The translations under genes and the position numbers were made by a program. From Methylomonas methanica MC09 (lineage in GTDB: Bacteria; Pseudomonadota; Gammaproteobacteria; Methylococcales; Methylomonadaceae), in the NCBI RefSeq assembly GCF_000214665.1, contig NC_015572.1, forward strand, positions 1,798,001 through 1,862,000: a stretch of 64,000 bases of DNA, read 5' to 3'. Positions 52,873 through 61,793 of this stretch are shown here, piece by piece (the first letter of the stretch is position 1; each line of letters starts with the position of its first letter). The notes under the pieces are model-generated. The model made no database searches. It was given only the letters and a program-made list of their open reading frames with translations, and was not told where the DNA came from.

Positions 52873-54732
52873 TTATTTTGTGGATAGCGGCAATTCTATC
52901 CAAAACTTCGAGCCGTCATCCAATTGGCTGTCCACTCCGATGCGGCCGTTCATCAGCTTAAGCAACTGGCTGCATATCGACAGGCCGATGCCGATGCCGT
53001 CTATGCCCGATTGCGCGGCATTTAAACGCTCGAAGGCTTCGAATACCACTTCAACATCTTCGGGTGCTATGCCGATGCCTGTATCAATCACCTCAATGCG
53101 CAACATCTCATTAGTGCGCCTTTGTATCTCTATCCAAACCCGGCCGCCCGGTTTATTGTATTTGATGGCATTCGATAGCAGATTGGCCAGAATTTGTTGC
53201 GCTCTGCGTCTGTCGGCAAATACATATACGCAATCTCGACTATTAAAGTGGCCGGCTACGCTGATGCCGGAATCCGATCCAAGCATTGCTGCATTGGAAA
53301 CGGCTTGATTGAGTAACGGGATAATATCGATTGATTCGATATTCAAGGCGAATCGTCCCGTCGCTATTTGAACCTGTTCCGAAAGCTCTTCGATCATCGC
53401 CAGCTGGTTGTGTCCACCTTTGACAATTTCGCTAACCATTTCATATTGTTCGGCGTTGAGCGCGCCGTCCATTTGCAGTAATTCGCTAAAGCCCAAAATC
53501 AGATTAAGCGGCGCTTTCAGTTCATGCACCACGTAGGTCAGGAAATCGCTTTGAGTTTTGCGTAAGCGTTCCGAACGCTGTTGGGCGGTTTTCAATTGCC
53601 GGTGCAAGGTGCGTATTTGTTCGATTCGGCGTAATCGGTAGGACAGTTTCTCCAAGAGATAACAGTCCGGGTCGTTTTTGCGGATGAATTCGTCACCGCC
53701 GCTCCCCAAGGCGCAAAGTTCTTGATCGATATCCGTGCCGGTGGTCAAAAACAGAATGGGCATGAGGTTGTGACAACAACATTGACGAATAGCTTTGGCC
53801 AGTTCGATCCCGCTGCATTCGGGCATGAAAATGTCCAGGATCAATAAGTCCGGTTTAAAGGCTTCCAACGCTTCGAAAATCCGAAGCGGCTCATTGAGCA
53901 CCTGGCTTTGGTAACCGGCGGCTCTGATGATATTGGCGATGTACTCGGCACCGATGGTATCGTCATCGACTATCAGGATCTTTTGGCTGGTGACAGGGGA
54001 TAGATATTGCGCGACCGTGCTCAACAAGATTTCGTGTTGCAAGGGTTGCACTAAAAAATCGCTGGCGCCGGCCCTTACGGCTTTTAACCTGGATAGGGTG
54101 TCGCCATGCTCCGATATGAAGATAAAGGGCGGAAAATCCTTGAAGTTCATTTTAAGCGTATGGATACTCAGCTGCGCGGTCTCGGGGGTATTCAAGGCCG
54201 CATCCATGAGAATCAGCGAGGGTAGTTTATGGCTGTTGTCGATGCTTTCGGCAAATGCCTTTAGATTGGCTTGAAGCTCAATCAAATAGCCGTTTTCGCT
54301 TAATACCCCGGAGATCCATTTGGTTTGAGCGGTTTCCGGGGCAATCAGGCAAACAGTTTTATCGCTTTTACTGATTGCCGCTTTTGCCAAGGCATTGCTA
54401 TCGTGGAGGTTAACACTCTCCAGATAGTGTTCGATGGCGGTTTCCAGCCGGGCAAATAAGATCACGATAATATCCCGGTTCTCCTCCCGCGAATCCGTTG
54501 CTTCCTGTGCATAGCGGCTTTCTATGTTACGGGCCAGCTCACTGATGCGATGGGCCTTGAAGGTACCGGCCAAACCCGCTAAGCGGTGCAAAGCCTGGCG
54601 GAGTTGTGTCGGGTCGCCACTTTCCGGCTGCAGGGATTGAGTGTGGTATAACGTTTTAATGTCTTCAAAACGTGCCGGTAAGTCGGCGGCGAATTTTTTT
54701 CTCAATAGCTCTAATTGGCTAACGAACTGCAT
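52873..54732 (-). CDS. Hpt-receiver-receiver-histidine kinase protein
   Basis: A 619-residue phosphorelay protein. An N-terminal Hpt-like domain has LHRLAGLAGTF around the candidate phosphoryl His (about residue 48). Next are a degenerate receiver (about 125-245, LILMDAALNTPETAQ), a second receiver with LLILDIFMPECSGIE, a coiled-coil, HisKA (FLTYVVHELKAPLNLILG) and HATPase (NLLSNAIKYNKPGG; GIGLSICSQLLKLMNG). Having Hpt at the start of a kinase is uncommon. It is first in the minus-strand operon and divergent from the plus-strand kinase at 54967. Confidence 0.88.
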   Translation of the reverse strand: MQFVSQLELLRKKFAADLPARFEDIKTLYHTQSLQPESGDPTQLRQALHRLAGLAGTFKAHRISELARNIESRYAQEATDSREENRDIIVILFARLETAIEHYLESVNLHDSNALAKAAISKSDKTVCLIAPETAQTKWISGVLSENGYLIELQANLKAFAESIDNSHKLPSLILMDAALNTPETAQLSIHTLKMNFKDFPPFIFISEHGDTLSRLKAVRAGASDFLVQPLQHEILLSTVAQYLSPVTSQKILIVDDDTIGAEYIANIIRAAGYQSQVLNEPLRIFEALEAFKPDLLILDIFMPECSGIELAKAIRQCCCHNLMPILFLTTGTDIDQELCALGSGGDEFIRKNDPDCYLLEKLSYRLRRIEQIRTLHRQLKTAQQRSERLRKTQSDFLTYVVHELKAPLNLILGFSELLQMDGALNAEQYEMVSEIVKGGHNQLAMIEELSEQVQIATGRFALNIESIDIIPLLNQAVSNAAMLGSDSGISVAGHFNSRDCVYVFADRRRAQQILANLLSNAIKYNKPGGRVWIEIQRRTNEMLRIEVIDTGIGIAPEDVEVVFEAFERLNAAQSGIDGIGIGLSICSQLLKLMNGRIGVDSQLDDGSKFWIELPLSTK

Positions 54733-54966
54733 ATAAGAGCTCCGCGTTTTAAGCAGGTAAGATCAAGGTAGTATTTTAGACACCTAATTTTAAGCGGCGT
54801 CGGTGGCGTTTTCGACAATAACCTTATAGATTGTAGCCGGTATTTCCTAATATAGTTTATAGTCTTTAGCCTACAGGCGGTAAGCATGCGACGTGAAATC
54901 CGGCTAACAGCGCGACTTTATTTTTTCCAAGCGGAATTTGGCGGAAGTATCAAAGAGTAAAGCATA
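54733..54966. other. Divergent intergenic region between kinase genes
   Basis: 234 AT-rich bases between divergent genes, presumably carrying both promoters (TATAGTTTATAG near 54852 is AT-rich). No dyad stands out. Confidence 0.4.
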
Positions 54967-56814
54967 ATGAACGGAGAAGAATGTTATGTGTTCAATGCTG
55001 CTAGTATGCGCTTTTGCTGGATGACGAAGGCAGCATTGCAACGCTTGGGTTATAACCGCCAAACATGCCTGTCGTTAACTGTTGCAGAGGTTTTTCCGCA
55101 GCTACAGTCACATTCCGCGTTTCACGCCTTAATAACGGGGGACGAAGCGAGCGTAGCGCTGGAATCCTTGCTGCAACCCTTGCGCGGCGCGTCTTACCTC
55201 ATGTTATTAGAGCTGGACGGTTTTAGCGATAGGGGTAATCGCTACATTCATGTACGGGCCAGCACGGCGTTGCCGTTAAGCGATTCCCGGCATCATTTGC
55301 AATTGACGCAATTCGTGATGGATAACGTCTCTATCGAAGTCTATTGGCTGGACAGCGGCGGATATATCCGCTATGCCAATCGGCAGGCCTGCCAAGCCTT
55401 GGGCTATAGCCAAAAAGAGATTTTGCATAAGCGAATTGACGATATCGATCCGGTCTACCCCATACATCTATGGCGAGAGCATTGGCAAGTACTGAAACAG
55501 CAGAAGCTAATCTATTTGGAAACCCAGCATCAAAATAAAGGTGGCAAGCTCTATCCGGTAACGGTGATGGCGAATTATGTTCGTTTGGGCGAGGCGGAAT
55601 ATAACATTGCCTTTGCGCGCGATATCAGTAAAGTCAAAAGCTACGAAGCACGCTTCAGTCAATTGGTATCCGTGGTGAATGTGATTATCTGGTCCTGCAA
55701 CGCCGAGTTGGTTGTGGATTATGTATCGCCGCAAGTGCTGGAAATTGTGGGGCTGCCGGCAGACAATTTCATCGGCCGGGAACTGAAAAACTTTGTCGGG
55801 TCGGAGTACTTCCATCCCGAGGACCGGAGCATATTGCTGGAGGCTGTTGAGGGTTTGCAACGGTGGGGAACCGCCGTCAAGGATCTGCAGCATCGTATTA
55901 AAAATGCGGCGGGGCATTGGCAGTGGATGGGGCTGAGTATGTCGGCGATTTTCGATGACAACGCCGAATTGCAGCAAGTAGTGGGTTCCGTGCACGACAT
56001 CAGTTTGCAAAAGCAGGAAGAGGACCGCCTGCTGTCTTTGAATGCGGAGCTGGATAAACGGGTTAGGCGGGAACTGGAAAACAACCAAAAAAGTAATCTG
56101 CTGCTACAACAGCAAGCCAAGTTAGTGGCGATGGGGGAGGTGATAGGTAATATTGCCCATCAATGGCGGCAACCTTTAAATGCGCTGGCGGTAATCATGA
56201 TGAACCTGGATGATGCCTTGGCCTATGATGAAGCGGATAAGGAGACCATGCATCGGGGATTGGTGCGTTCCCAGGAAATATTGTCGGGCATGTCGCGTAC
56301 CATCGACGAATTTCGCGGATTTTTTAAAAACGACAAAGTGCTGGTTGAAACAGAACTGGCCGAACCGATCAAGAGTTGCATGTCTTTATTGCAAGCGACC
56401 ATGACTTACCACAGTATTAAGCTCGCGTTTGTAAACCCGGATAGTCCGGGGCGGGCGAAGATTCAAGTTGGAGAGTTTTCCCAGGTGCTGTTTTGTCTGA
56501 TCAATAACGCCAAAGAGCAACTGCTGGCAAAAAATATTACAAATGGCGAAATCTCCGTTATTTTAGAGATTAACGAGTCGTCGACGGTGATTCATGTTAT
56601 CGATAATGCCGGCGGGATCGACGAGCAAAATCTACCGAAAATTTTTGATCCGTATTTTACGACCAAGCCGAATCGTGCCGGCTTGGGCTTGTACTTCAGT
56701 AATCTAGCCATACAGGAAATCATGAACGGCCGAATCGAAGCCAAAAACCACGATCAGGGTGCACGGTTTAGCGTGTATTTGCCTCTATTAACCGCCCGGG
56801 AGCAGGGGATATGA
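54967..56814 (+). CDS. PAS-domain sensor histidine kinase
   Basis: A 615-residue cytoplasmic kinase with PAS or PAS-like regions: about 1-100, 115-215 (NVSIEVYWLDSGGYIRYANRQACQALGYS) and 225-355, the last ending in a PAC-like segment. A coiled-coil leads into the phosphoacceptor region GEVIGNIAHQWRQPLNALA, the HQWRQP form typical of one large kinase subfamily. The HATPase part has INNAKEQLLAKN and GLGLYFSNLAIQEIMNG. There is no receiver of its own; its stop overlaps the next gene, so the multidomain protein there is the likely recipient. Confidence 0.9.
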   Translation: MNGEECYVFNAASMRFCWMTKAALQRLGYNRQTCLSLTVAEVFPQLQSHSAFHALITGDEASVALESLLQPLRGASYLMLLELDGFSDRGNRYIHVRASTALPLSDSRHHLQLTQFVMDNVSIEVYWLDSGGYIRYANRQACQALGYSQKEILHKRIDDIDPVYPIHLWREHWQVLKQQKLIYLETQHQNKGGKLYPVTVMANYVRLGEAEYNIAFARDISKVKSYEARFSQLVSVVNVIIWSCNAELVVDYVSPQVLEIVGLPADNFIGRELKNFVGSEYFHPEDRSILLEAVEGLQRWGTAVKDLQHRIKNAAGHWQWMGLSMSAIFDDNAELQQVVGSVHDISLQKQEEDRLLSLNAELDKRVRRELENNQKSNLLLQQQAKLVAMGEVIGNIAHQWRQPLNALAVIMMNLDDALAYDEADKETMHRGLVRSQEILSGMSRTIDEFRGFFKNDKVLVETELAEPIKSCMSLLQATMTYHSIKLAFVNPDSPGRAKIQVGEFSQVLFCLINNAKEQLLAKNITNGEISVILEINESSTVIHVIDNAGGIDEQNLPKIFDPYFTTKPNRAGLGLYFSNLAIQEIMNGRIEAKNHDQGARFSVYLPLLTAREQGI

Positions 56815-59800
56815 ATTTGTCGCGGACCACATCCATATCAAGCAAGCACTCCTTGGAAGGCTTGACCATTTTGTGCGTGGAGGATGGTAAGGAAGCACGA
56901 AATCTGTTGAGTATTTTTTTACGTCGGCAGGGCGCGCGGATTATCGAAGCGGAAGACGGCGAGCGCGGGCTGGTTCTATATCAAGAATATCAACCCGATA
57001 TTGTGATTTCCGATTTCAGGATGCCGAAGATGGACGGCATACAAATGTGCAAGGCGATACGCGAGTCGGGCGACGATTGCACGCCGATTATTTTCCTTTC
57101 GGCCCATTCCGAAGTAGAGCTACTGCAAGAAGCCATTTGCTTGAGCGCGACCCAATACATCGTCAAGCCGATCAGTTTCGAGGTGCTGAAAAATGCGCTC
57201 AGCATTGCCACCGAAAAGTTGGGCAGCCAACGTATGATTAATAATCGGCTCAGCCAGTTACAGGAAACCGTTAGCGATTATCGATATCAAGAGCAACGAA
57301 TTGAGCACTACGTTACCCAACTGGTTGGCGGCAACCAGCATCAGGAGGTTCGCGTCATCAGCCGGCCGAAAAGCGCTATCAGCGGCGATTTTTACTGCAT
57401 GGAGGCCGTAAAAGATAGTTTATACGTGATGTTGGGGGATGCTATGGGGCACGGGTTGGCGGCCATTTTGCCGGCCATGGATTTACCCAGGCGATTTCGG
57501 GAGCTGGCCGCCAACGGGTTTAGCCTGCCAAGGATTGCGGATGAATTAAACCAAGCTTTGTACCAACGTGGTATGGGTGAGTATTTTGTAACCGTGACTT
57601 TGTTGTGCATGGATACCAGGGAACATCGACTGGAAGCCATTAACTGCGGGAATCCGCCCATGTTGGTTTATGAAAACGAGGGCGGGGCGCGGCTACAGTT
57701 TCCGTCGAATCATGTTGCTATGGGTATAGTTCGGGGCGACGATTTTTGTCCGGAATTGCAGGTTTACCGTTGTGATAATCCTGCGAGCATATTCCTTTAC
57801 AGCGACGGGTTGCCGGAGACACTGGACTCGGGAGTCCCCGGCGTTTCCATGCTGCGGTGCATATCGGTGATGGAACAGGGCCAGTACCGGACCTTGATGG
57901 AGGATATCGCCGGGCTGTTGGAACAAGTGCCCCAGGAGCGTCGCCAGGATGACGTGACACTATTGGAAGTCTTATATAGGCCTATGCCGCGGGAAGATGC
58001 TGTGCTGGGACCGATATGCGCCCGAATTCAGAATGCCTCGCCGAATGTGTATTTTACGCCGGATAACCAGAATTTGAAGTGGCTGTCGGTGTTGTACGTG
58101 GAAGACGATCTCGATGCGTTAGAGCATTTGACGCGTTATCTGCAAAGGCGCTTGGGCGCCGTACATGCCGCGGCTAATCAGGCGGAAGGCTTGGTATTAT
58201 TCGATCGTTACCGCCCGCAACTGGTCATTACGGACATGATTTTGCCCGACGGCGACGGATTGCAGTTGATTCAGAAAATACGGGGCATCGATCCGGCAGT
58301 GCCGGTGATTTTGATTAGCGGTATGACCAGTTGGCAATCCCGCCCGCCGTTGGTTGAAAACTTGATGAGTCTGCAAATCAACCATTTTTTGGTCAAACCG
58401 TTGCAAGGGGACAAATTACTGAGCGCCATCGGTAACTGTGTGCGCCGCACGGAATATCTGCATAAATTGAAGTTATCCTCATCGGTCTTCATGACATCGC
58501 CACTGGCCATTACCATTACCGATAAAAATCGCAATTTCGTCAGCGTTAATCCAGCCTTCACTAAAATTACCGGCTATACCGATACCGAGGTATTGGGTTG
58601 CAATCCCAAAATTTTAAGTTCGGGCAAGCATGACGGCGATTTTTACCGCAAAATGTGGGCGGAGTTGAACAGGCATGGTCGTTGGTCGGGCGAAATATGG
58701 AATCGTCATAAAAACGGTGAACTATTTCTGGAGTGGATCAACATCAGTGTGATTCGCGATGAAAACGGGGAAGTGTGTAACTATGCTTCGGTATTCGCCG
58801 ATATTACCCAGCGACTGGCGGCCGAAGAAAAAATGCGCTATCTGGCGCACCACGATTATTTGACCAACTTGCCCAATCGATTGCTGCTAAACGACCGTCT
58901 GAATCAAGCCATTTTAAAAGCGCAACGCGAAGGGGCGGTCTTGGCGGTTATTTACCTGGATATCGATCACTTCAAAAATATTAACGATTCGCTGGGGCAT
59001 GCCGTGGGCGACGAGTTGATTCTAAGCGTTGCCCAGGCGCTACAGTCGGTGGTCAGGGAAGTCGATACCGTCAGCCGGCTGGGCGGCGATGAGTTTGCGA
59101 TTTTATTACCGGATGTCGGCAGTGCCAAAATGGCCTCCCGTTTGGTTGCCAAGATTTTTATGGCGGCCAGTAGGACGTATCAGATTGCCGGGCGGGAGCT
59201 GCGCATTACGTTGAGCATGGGGGTGAGTTTGTTTCCAAAGGATGGCGAAAATCCGGCAACCTTGTTGAAACACGCGGATAGCGCCATGTATTTGGCCAAA
59301 AAAGAAGGGCGTAATAATTTTCAGTTTTTTGACGAGGCTCTGGAAAATCAAACCGAACGTTATATGCTGATCCAACACGGTTTGCACAATGCGCTTAAGC
59401 GAGGGGAGCTGTCTATTCACTACCAGCCCAAATACGCTTTGGACGAAAAAAACATTGTCGGAGCGGAAGCCTTGTTGCGTTGGTCCAGCCCTGAGTTGGG
59501 TGTCGTTTCGCCGGCAGAGTTTATCCCGATTGCCGAGGAAACCGGCTTCATCGTCGACATAGGCTGTTGGTTGATCAATCAAGTTTGCAAAACGATGGCC
59601 GCTTGGCGGGAACAAGGCGCGACATTGGCGCCGGTGGCCATTAACGTTTCGCCCATTCAATTTCATCGCGGCAATCTGCATCGAACCTTGTCGCAGGCCA
59701 TGAATAGTTATTTGATAGATCCCGCTTTGATTCAGGTTGAGCTGACGGAAGGGGTTGTGATGAATAAACAACACAGTACCATTGAGTTGTTACATTCCAT

Positions 59801-60140
59801 AAAAGGTCTCGGCGTGGCGATTTCAATCGACGATTTCGGTACCGGCTACTCCAGTTTGAGTTATTTGAGGCACTTGCCCATTGATGAAATCAAAATTGAT
59901 CGTTCCTTCATCATGGAGATCGTCGATACCCAGAGTCTTAACGATACCCGGCTAACCGCCATACCGTTGGCGATTATCGATTTGGCCAGGAACTTGAATA
60001 TTAAGTTAGTGGCGGAAGGCGTTGAAACCGAAGTACAGAGTAAATTTTTGTTGGAAAACGGCTGTCATATCATTCAGGGATATTGGTTTAGCAAACCCGT
60101 GGATGACGAGGCCATGCTGGATTTTTGGCTGCGTGCTTAG
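56811..60140 (+). CDS. REC-PP2C-REC-PAS-GGDEF-EAL multidomain signalling protein
   Basis: 1109 residues. Receiver 1 (about 15-135, phosphoacceptor Asp68), coiled-coil, SpoIIE/PP2C phosphatase (about 180-390; SGDF 191-194, GDAMGHG 209-215, YSDGLPE, QDDVTLLEV), receiver 2 (about 425-545, Asp475), PAS (about 555-670), GGDEF (758-762, with inhibitory-site RxxD at 749-752), and EAL (EALLR 886-890, AINVS, VELTE, DDFGTGYSSL, AEGVE). Every catalytic motif appears intact, so it could make and break cyclic-di-GMP and dephosphorylate a protein target. Translation is coupled to the upstream kinase by ATGA. Confidence 0.93.
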   Translation: MNLSRTTSISSKHSLEGLTILCVEDGKEARNLLSIFLRRQGARIIEAEDGERGLVLYQEYQPDIVISDFRMPKMDGIQMCKAIRESGDDCTPIIFLSAHSEVELLQEAICLSATQYIVKPISFEVLKNALSIATEKLGSQRMINNRLSQLQETVSDYRYQEQRIEHYVTQLVGGNQHQEVRVISRPKSAISGDFYCMEAVKDSLYVMLGDAMGHGLAAILPAMDLPRRFRELAANGFSLPRIADELNQALYQRGMGEYFVTVTLLCMDTREHRLEAINCGNPPMLVYENEGGARLQFPSNHVAMGIVRGDDFCPELQVYRCDNPASIFLYSDGLPETLDSGVPGVSMLRCISVMEQGQYRTLMEDIAGLLEQVPQERRQDDVTLLEVLYRPMPREDAVLGPICARIQNASPNVYFTPDNQNLKWLSVLYVEDDLDALEHLTRYLQRRLGAVHAAANQAEGLVLFDRYRPQLVITDMILPDGDGLQLIQKIRGIDPAVPVILISGMTSWQSRPPLVENLMSLQINHFLVKPLQGDKLLSAIGNCVRRTEYLHKLKLSSSVFMTSPLAITITDKNRNFVSVNPAFTKITGYTDTEVLGCNPKILSSGKHDGDFYRKMWAELNRHGRWSGEIWNRHKNGELFLEWINISVIRDENGEVCNYASVFADITQRLAAEEKMRYLAHHDYLTNLPNRLLLNDRLNQAILKAQREGAVLAVIYLDIDHFKNINDSLGHAVGDELILSVAQALQSVVREVDTVSRLGGDEFAILLPDVGSAKMASRLVAKIFMAASRTYQIAGRELRITLSMGVSLFPKDGENPATLLKHADSAMYLAKKEGRNNFQFFDEALENQTERYMLIQHGLHNALKRGELSIHYQPKYALDEKNIVGAEALLRWSSPELGVVSPAEFIPIAEETGFIVDIGCWLINQVCKTMAAWREQGATLAPVAINVSPIQFHRGNLHRTLSQAMNSYLIDPALIQVELTEGVVMNKQHSTIELLHSIKGLGVAISIDDFGTGYSSLSYLRHLPIDEIKIDRSFIMEIVDTQSLNDTRLTAIPLAIIDLARNLNIKLVAEGVETEVQSKFLLENGCHIIQGYWFSKPVDDEAMLDFWLRA

Positions 60141-60154
60141 CCTATGTTTTTTAG

Positions 60155-60178
60155 AGGCCCGGCTGATCGGCCGGGCCT
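60155..60178. terminator. GC-rich hairpin between convergent genes
   Basis: AGGCCCGGC (60155-60163) pairs perfectly with GCCGGGCCT (60170-60178) around a six-base loop, between the multidomain gene and the convergent secreted-protein gene. A strong T-tract is lacking on either side. Confidence 0.6.
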
Positions 60179-60185
60179 TCGATTC

Positions 60186-60719
60186 CTAACGTTTATCCCT
60201 TTCAATCGCCAGCGCCTCATGGCGTAAATCTACGTAATTGCTGCCTACCCATTGCCAAAACATGGCGGCTGATTCCGGGTCGGCGCTGAGCAGTTTTAAG
60301 GCCACCGCGCCATTGTCGCTAATGTCGGTAATCTCGGCTTGAATATCCACGGTACTTTTGTTTTGGATGATACGTTTATCCGCGTCGAAATGCAGAGTAA
60401 CGGTTTCTCCGACGCGAAACACTTTGTCCGCTTTTAAACCGCCGAAAGATTTTAGGCGGTATTCCGGTACGGATTGGTAAGGCAATACATATTCGGCATG
60501 CCAACGAAACGGCGGGCAGTTAATGGGGCCGCTCTTTTTCGGAAAATGAATGGTGTAGCCGTCGTCGACTTGGGCCTTAACCGTGCCCTTGGTGTAGATC
60601 TGGTGGCAATTGGTCAGTACCGTGTCGCCGGGTTCGAATTGATAATTACCCGCCGCCAGGGCAGAGGGGTTGTGCAAGCCAAAAATACTCAGTAAGGAAA
60701 ACAAAACCAACCGTCTCAT
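60186..60719 (-). CDS. Secreted protein of unknown function
   Basis: A 177-residue product with a clear signal peptide (about 1-22, ending ALAA). The mature part is predicted beta-rich and has two cysteines (TNCHQ, INCPPF) that could form a disulfide. I do not recognise a family. It lies 80 bases downstream of carH on the same strand, so cotranscription is possible. Confidence 0.75.
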   Translation of the reverse strand: MRRLVLFSLLSIFGLHNPSALAAGNYQFEPGDTVLTNCHQIYTKGTVKAQVDDGYTIHFPKKSGPINCPPFRWHAEYVLPYQSVPEYRLKSFGGLKADKVFRVGETVTLHFDADKRIIQNKSTVDIQAEITDISDNGAVALKLLSADPESAAMFWQWVGSNYVDLRHEALAIERDKR

Positions 60720-60799
60720 AGCGCACCTCGTTTTTTAGTAGTTATGGTGCCCGAGTCTGGATCGGCGGGATGCGAATGTCAAGGTTAGTCAAGTTGCCT

Positions 60800-61702
60800 T
60801 TATCTAAAAAAATGTTGTTGCTGGGCTTTACTGTGGAACTGGTCGATGCTGGAGATCCACTCGCACCCGGCGGGCGGCGATTTATACTGTTTAAACCAGT
60901 ATTCGGCACCCGCACCGGCCAACCAGATCGTGGCGGCGTCGGATTTCGCGAAACCGACCAGTTGCTCGAGTTCAATCAAGGTTTGTTTTTCCGGTGGGTT
61001 TTTAACCATACCCAGCACGATAACCGATGGTTTCAGGTGTTGGCAGGCATCGATAATATCCAGACTGGGCAGATCAGGCCCGACATAGTAACAAGTGTAT
61101 TGTTGAGCCGCCGCCACCAGACAACCCAGCAATATGCCGAATTCGTGAGGCTCGCCGCTGGGGGTGGCAAACAACATGGAGGGATTCTGCTTGGAGGGTT
61201 GGTGCAGATTGTTCACCATGGTCAGCACGATGCGTTTTACACAATTGGAGAACATGTGTTCCTGGGCGATGTTGATTTTTTCTTCGTGCCAGAGTTGGCC
61301 GATTAAATGCAGTACCGGTAATAAAACGTCTTTGGCATAGTCCACGGGTTCATAGGCCAGTTGGGCGCGTTTCAACAATTGTTCGCAGCGTTCGATACGG
61401 TAATTTTGTAAGGCATCGACCAGCTGATTGAACAAAATCGTTTGCTGTTGGTCGTTTTGTTCAGGTGATTGGTTCTGATAATGACGCAATTGCTCGCAGG
61501 TCAGGTTGGCGATTTTACTGATGGCATGGCCATTTCGAGTCAAGTTAACCAGTAACTTGAGCTTCTCCAAATCCATTTGGGAATAAGACCTGCGGCCATT
61601 CTCGTTGCGTTTGGGCGTAATGCAATCGTAACGGCGTTCCCAGGCTCTCAACGTTTCCGCTGTCAGGCCGGTTAATGATGTGATCGCTTTAATTGAATAC
61701 AT
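60800..61702 (-). CDS. carH: B12-binding MerR-family photoreceptor repressor, CarH/LitR type
   Basis: A transcription factor that uses adenosylcobalamin to sense light and usually represses in the dark. The 300 residues begin with a MerR helix-turn-helix (YSIKAITSLTGLTAETLRAWERRY), continue with a helical cap bearing W-x9-EH (Trp138, Glu148, His149), and end with a Rossmann B12 domain with E-x-H-x-x-G (Glu184, His186, Gly189). His139, next to the Trp, matches the residue that caps cobalt after photolysis in Thermus CarH. The residues needed for light sensing are therefore present. Divergent from a sigma factor gene with overlapping promoters. Confidence 0.93.
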   Translation of the reverse strand: MYSIKAITSLTGLTAETLRAWERRYDCITPKRNENGRRSYSQMDLEKLKLLVNLTRNGHAISKIANLTCEQLRHYQNQSPEQNDQQQTILFNQLVDALQNYRIERCEQLLKRAQLAYEPVDYAKDVLLPVLHLIGQLWHEEKINIAQEHMFSNCVKRIVLTMVNNLHQPSKQNPSMLFATPSGEPHEFGILLGCLVAAAQQYTCYYVGPDLPSLDIIDACQHLKPSVIVLGMVKNPPEKQTLIELEQLVGFAKSDAATIWLAGAGAEYWFKQYKSPPAGCEWISSIDQFHSKAQQQHFFR

Positions 61703-61714
61703 TTGTTTATGTTT

Positions 61715-61767
61715 TGTACAAAAATAAGTTTGACAAAAATTCTACAGCATTGTATCTTCGATTCCAA
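61715..61767. promoter_or_regulatory. Interlocked divergent promoters of carH and the sigma factor gene
   Basis: Plus strand: TTGACA (61730-61735), 17-base spacer, TATCTT (61753-61758), reading into the sigma gene. Minus strand: TTGGAA (61767-61762), 17-base spacer, TAGAAT (61744-61739), reading into carH. The two promoters overlap completely, so one bound regulator could affect both. A TGTACA palindrome (61715-61720) and TACA-N4-TGTA (61743-61754) are candidate operator pieces. Confidence 0.65.
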
Positions 61768-61793
61768 CCTAATATTTAACCCGGTAAAAACTA

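Noticed and set aside
61700..61740. Full TGTACA-N12-TGTACA operator between carH and the sigma gene
   Set aside because: Only one TGTACA is present there; the nearest second half-site (AATACA at the carH start codon) is mismatched and off by one base in spacing.
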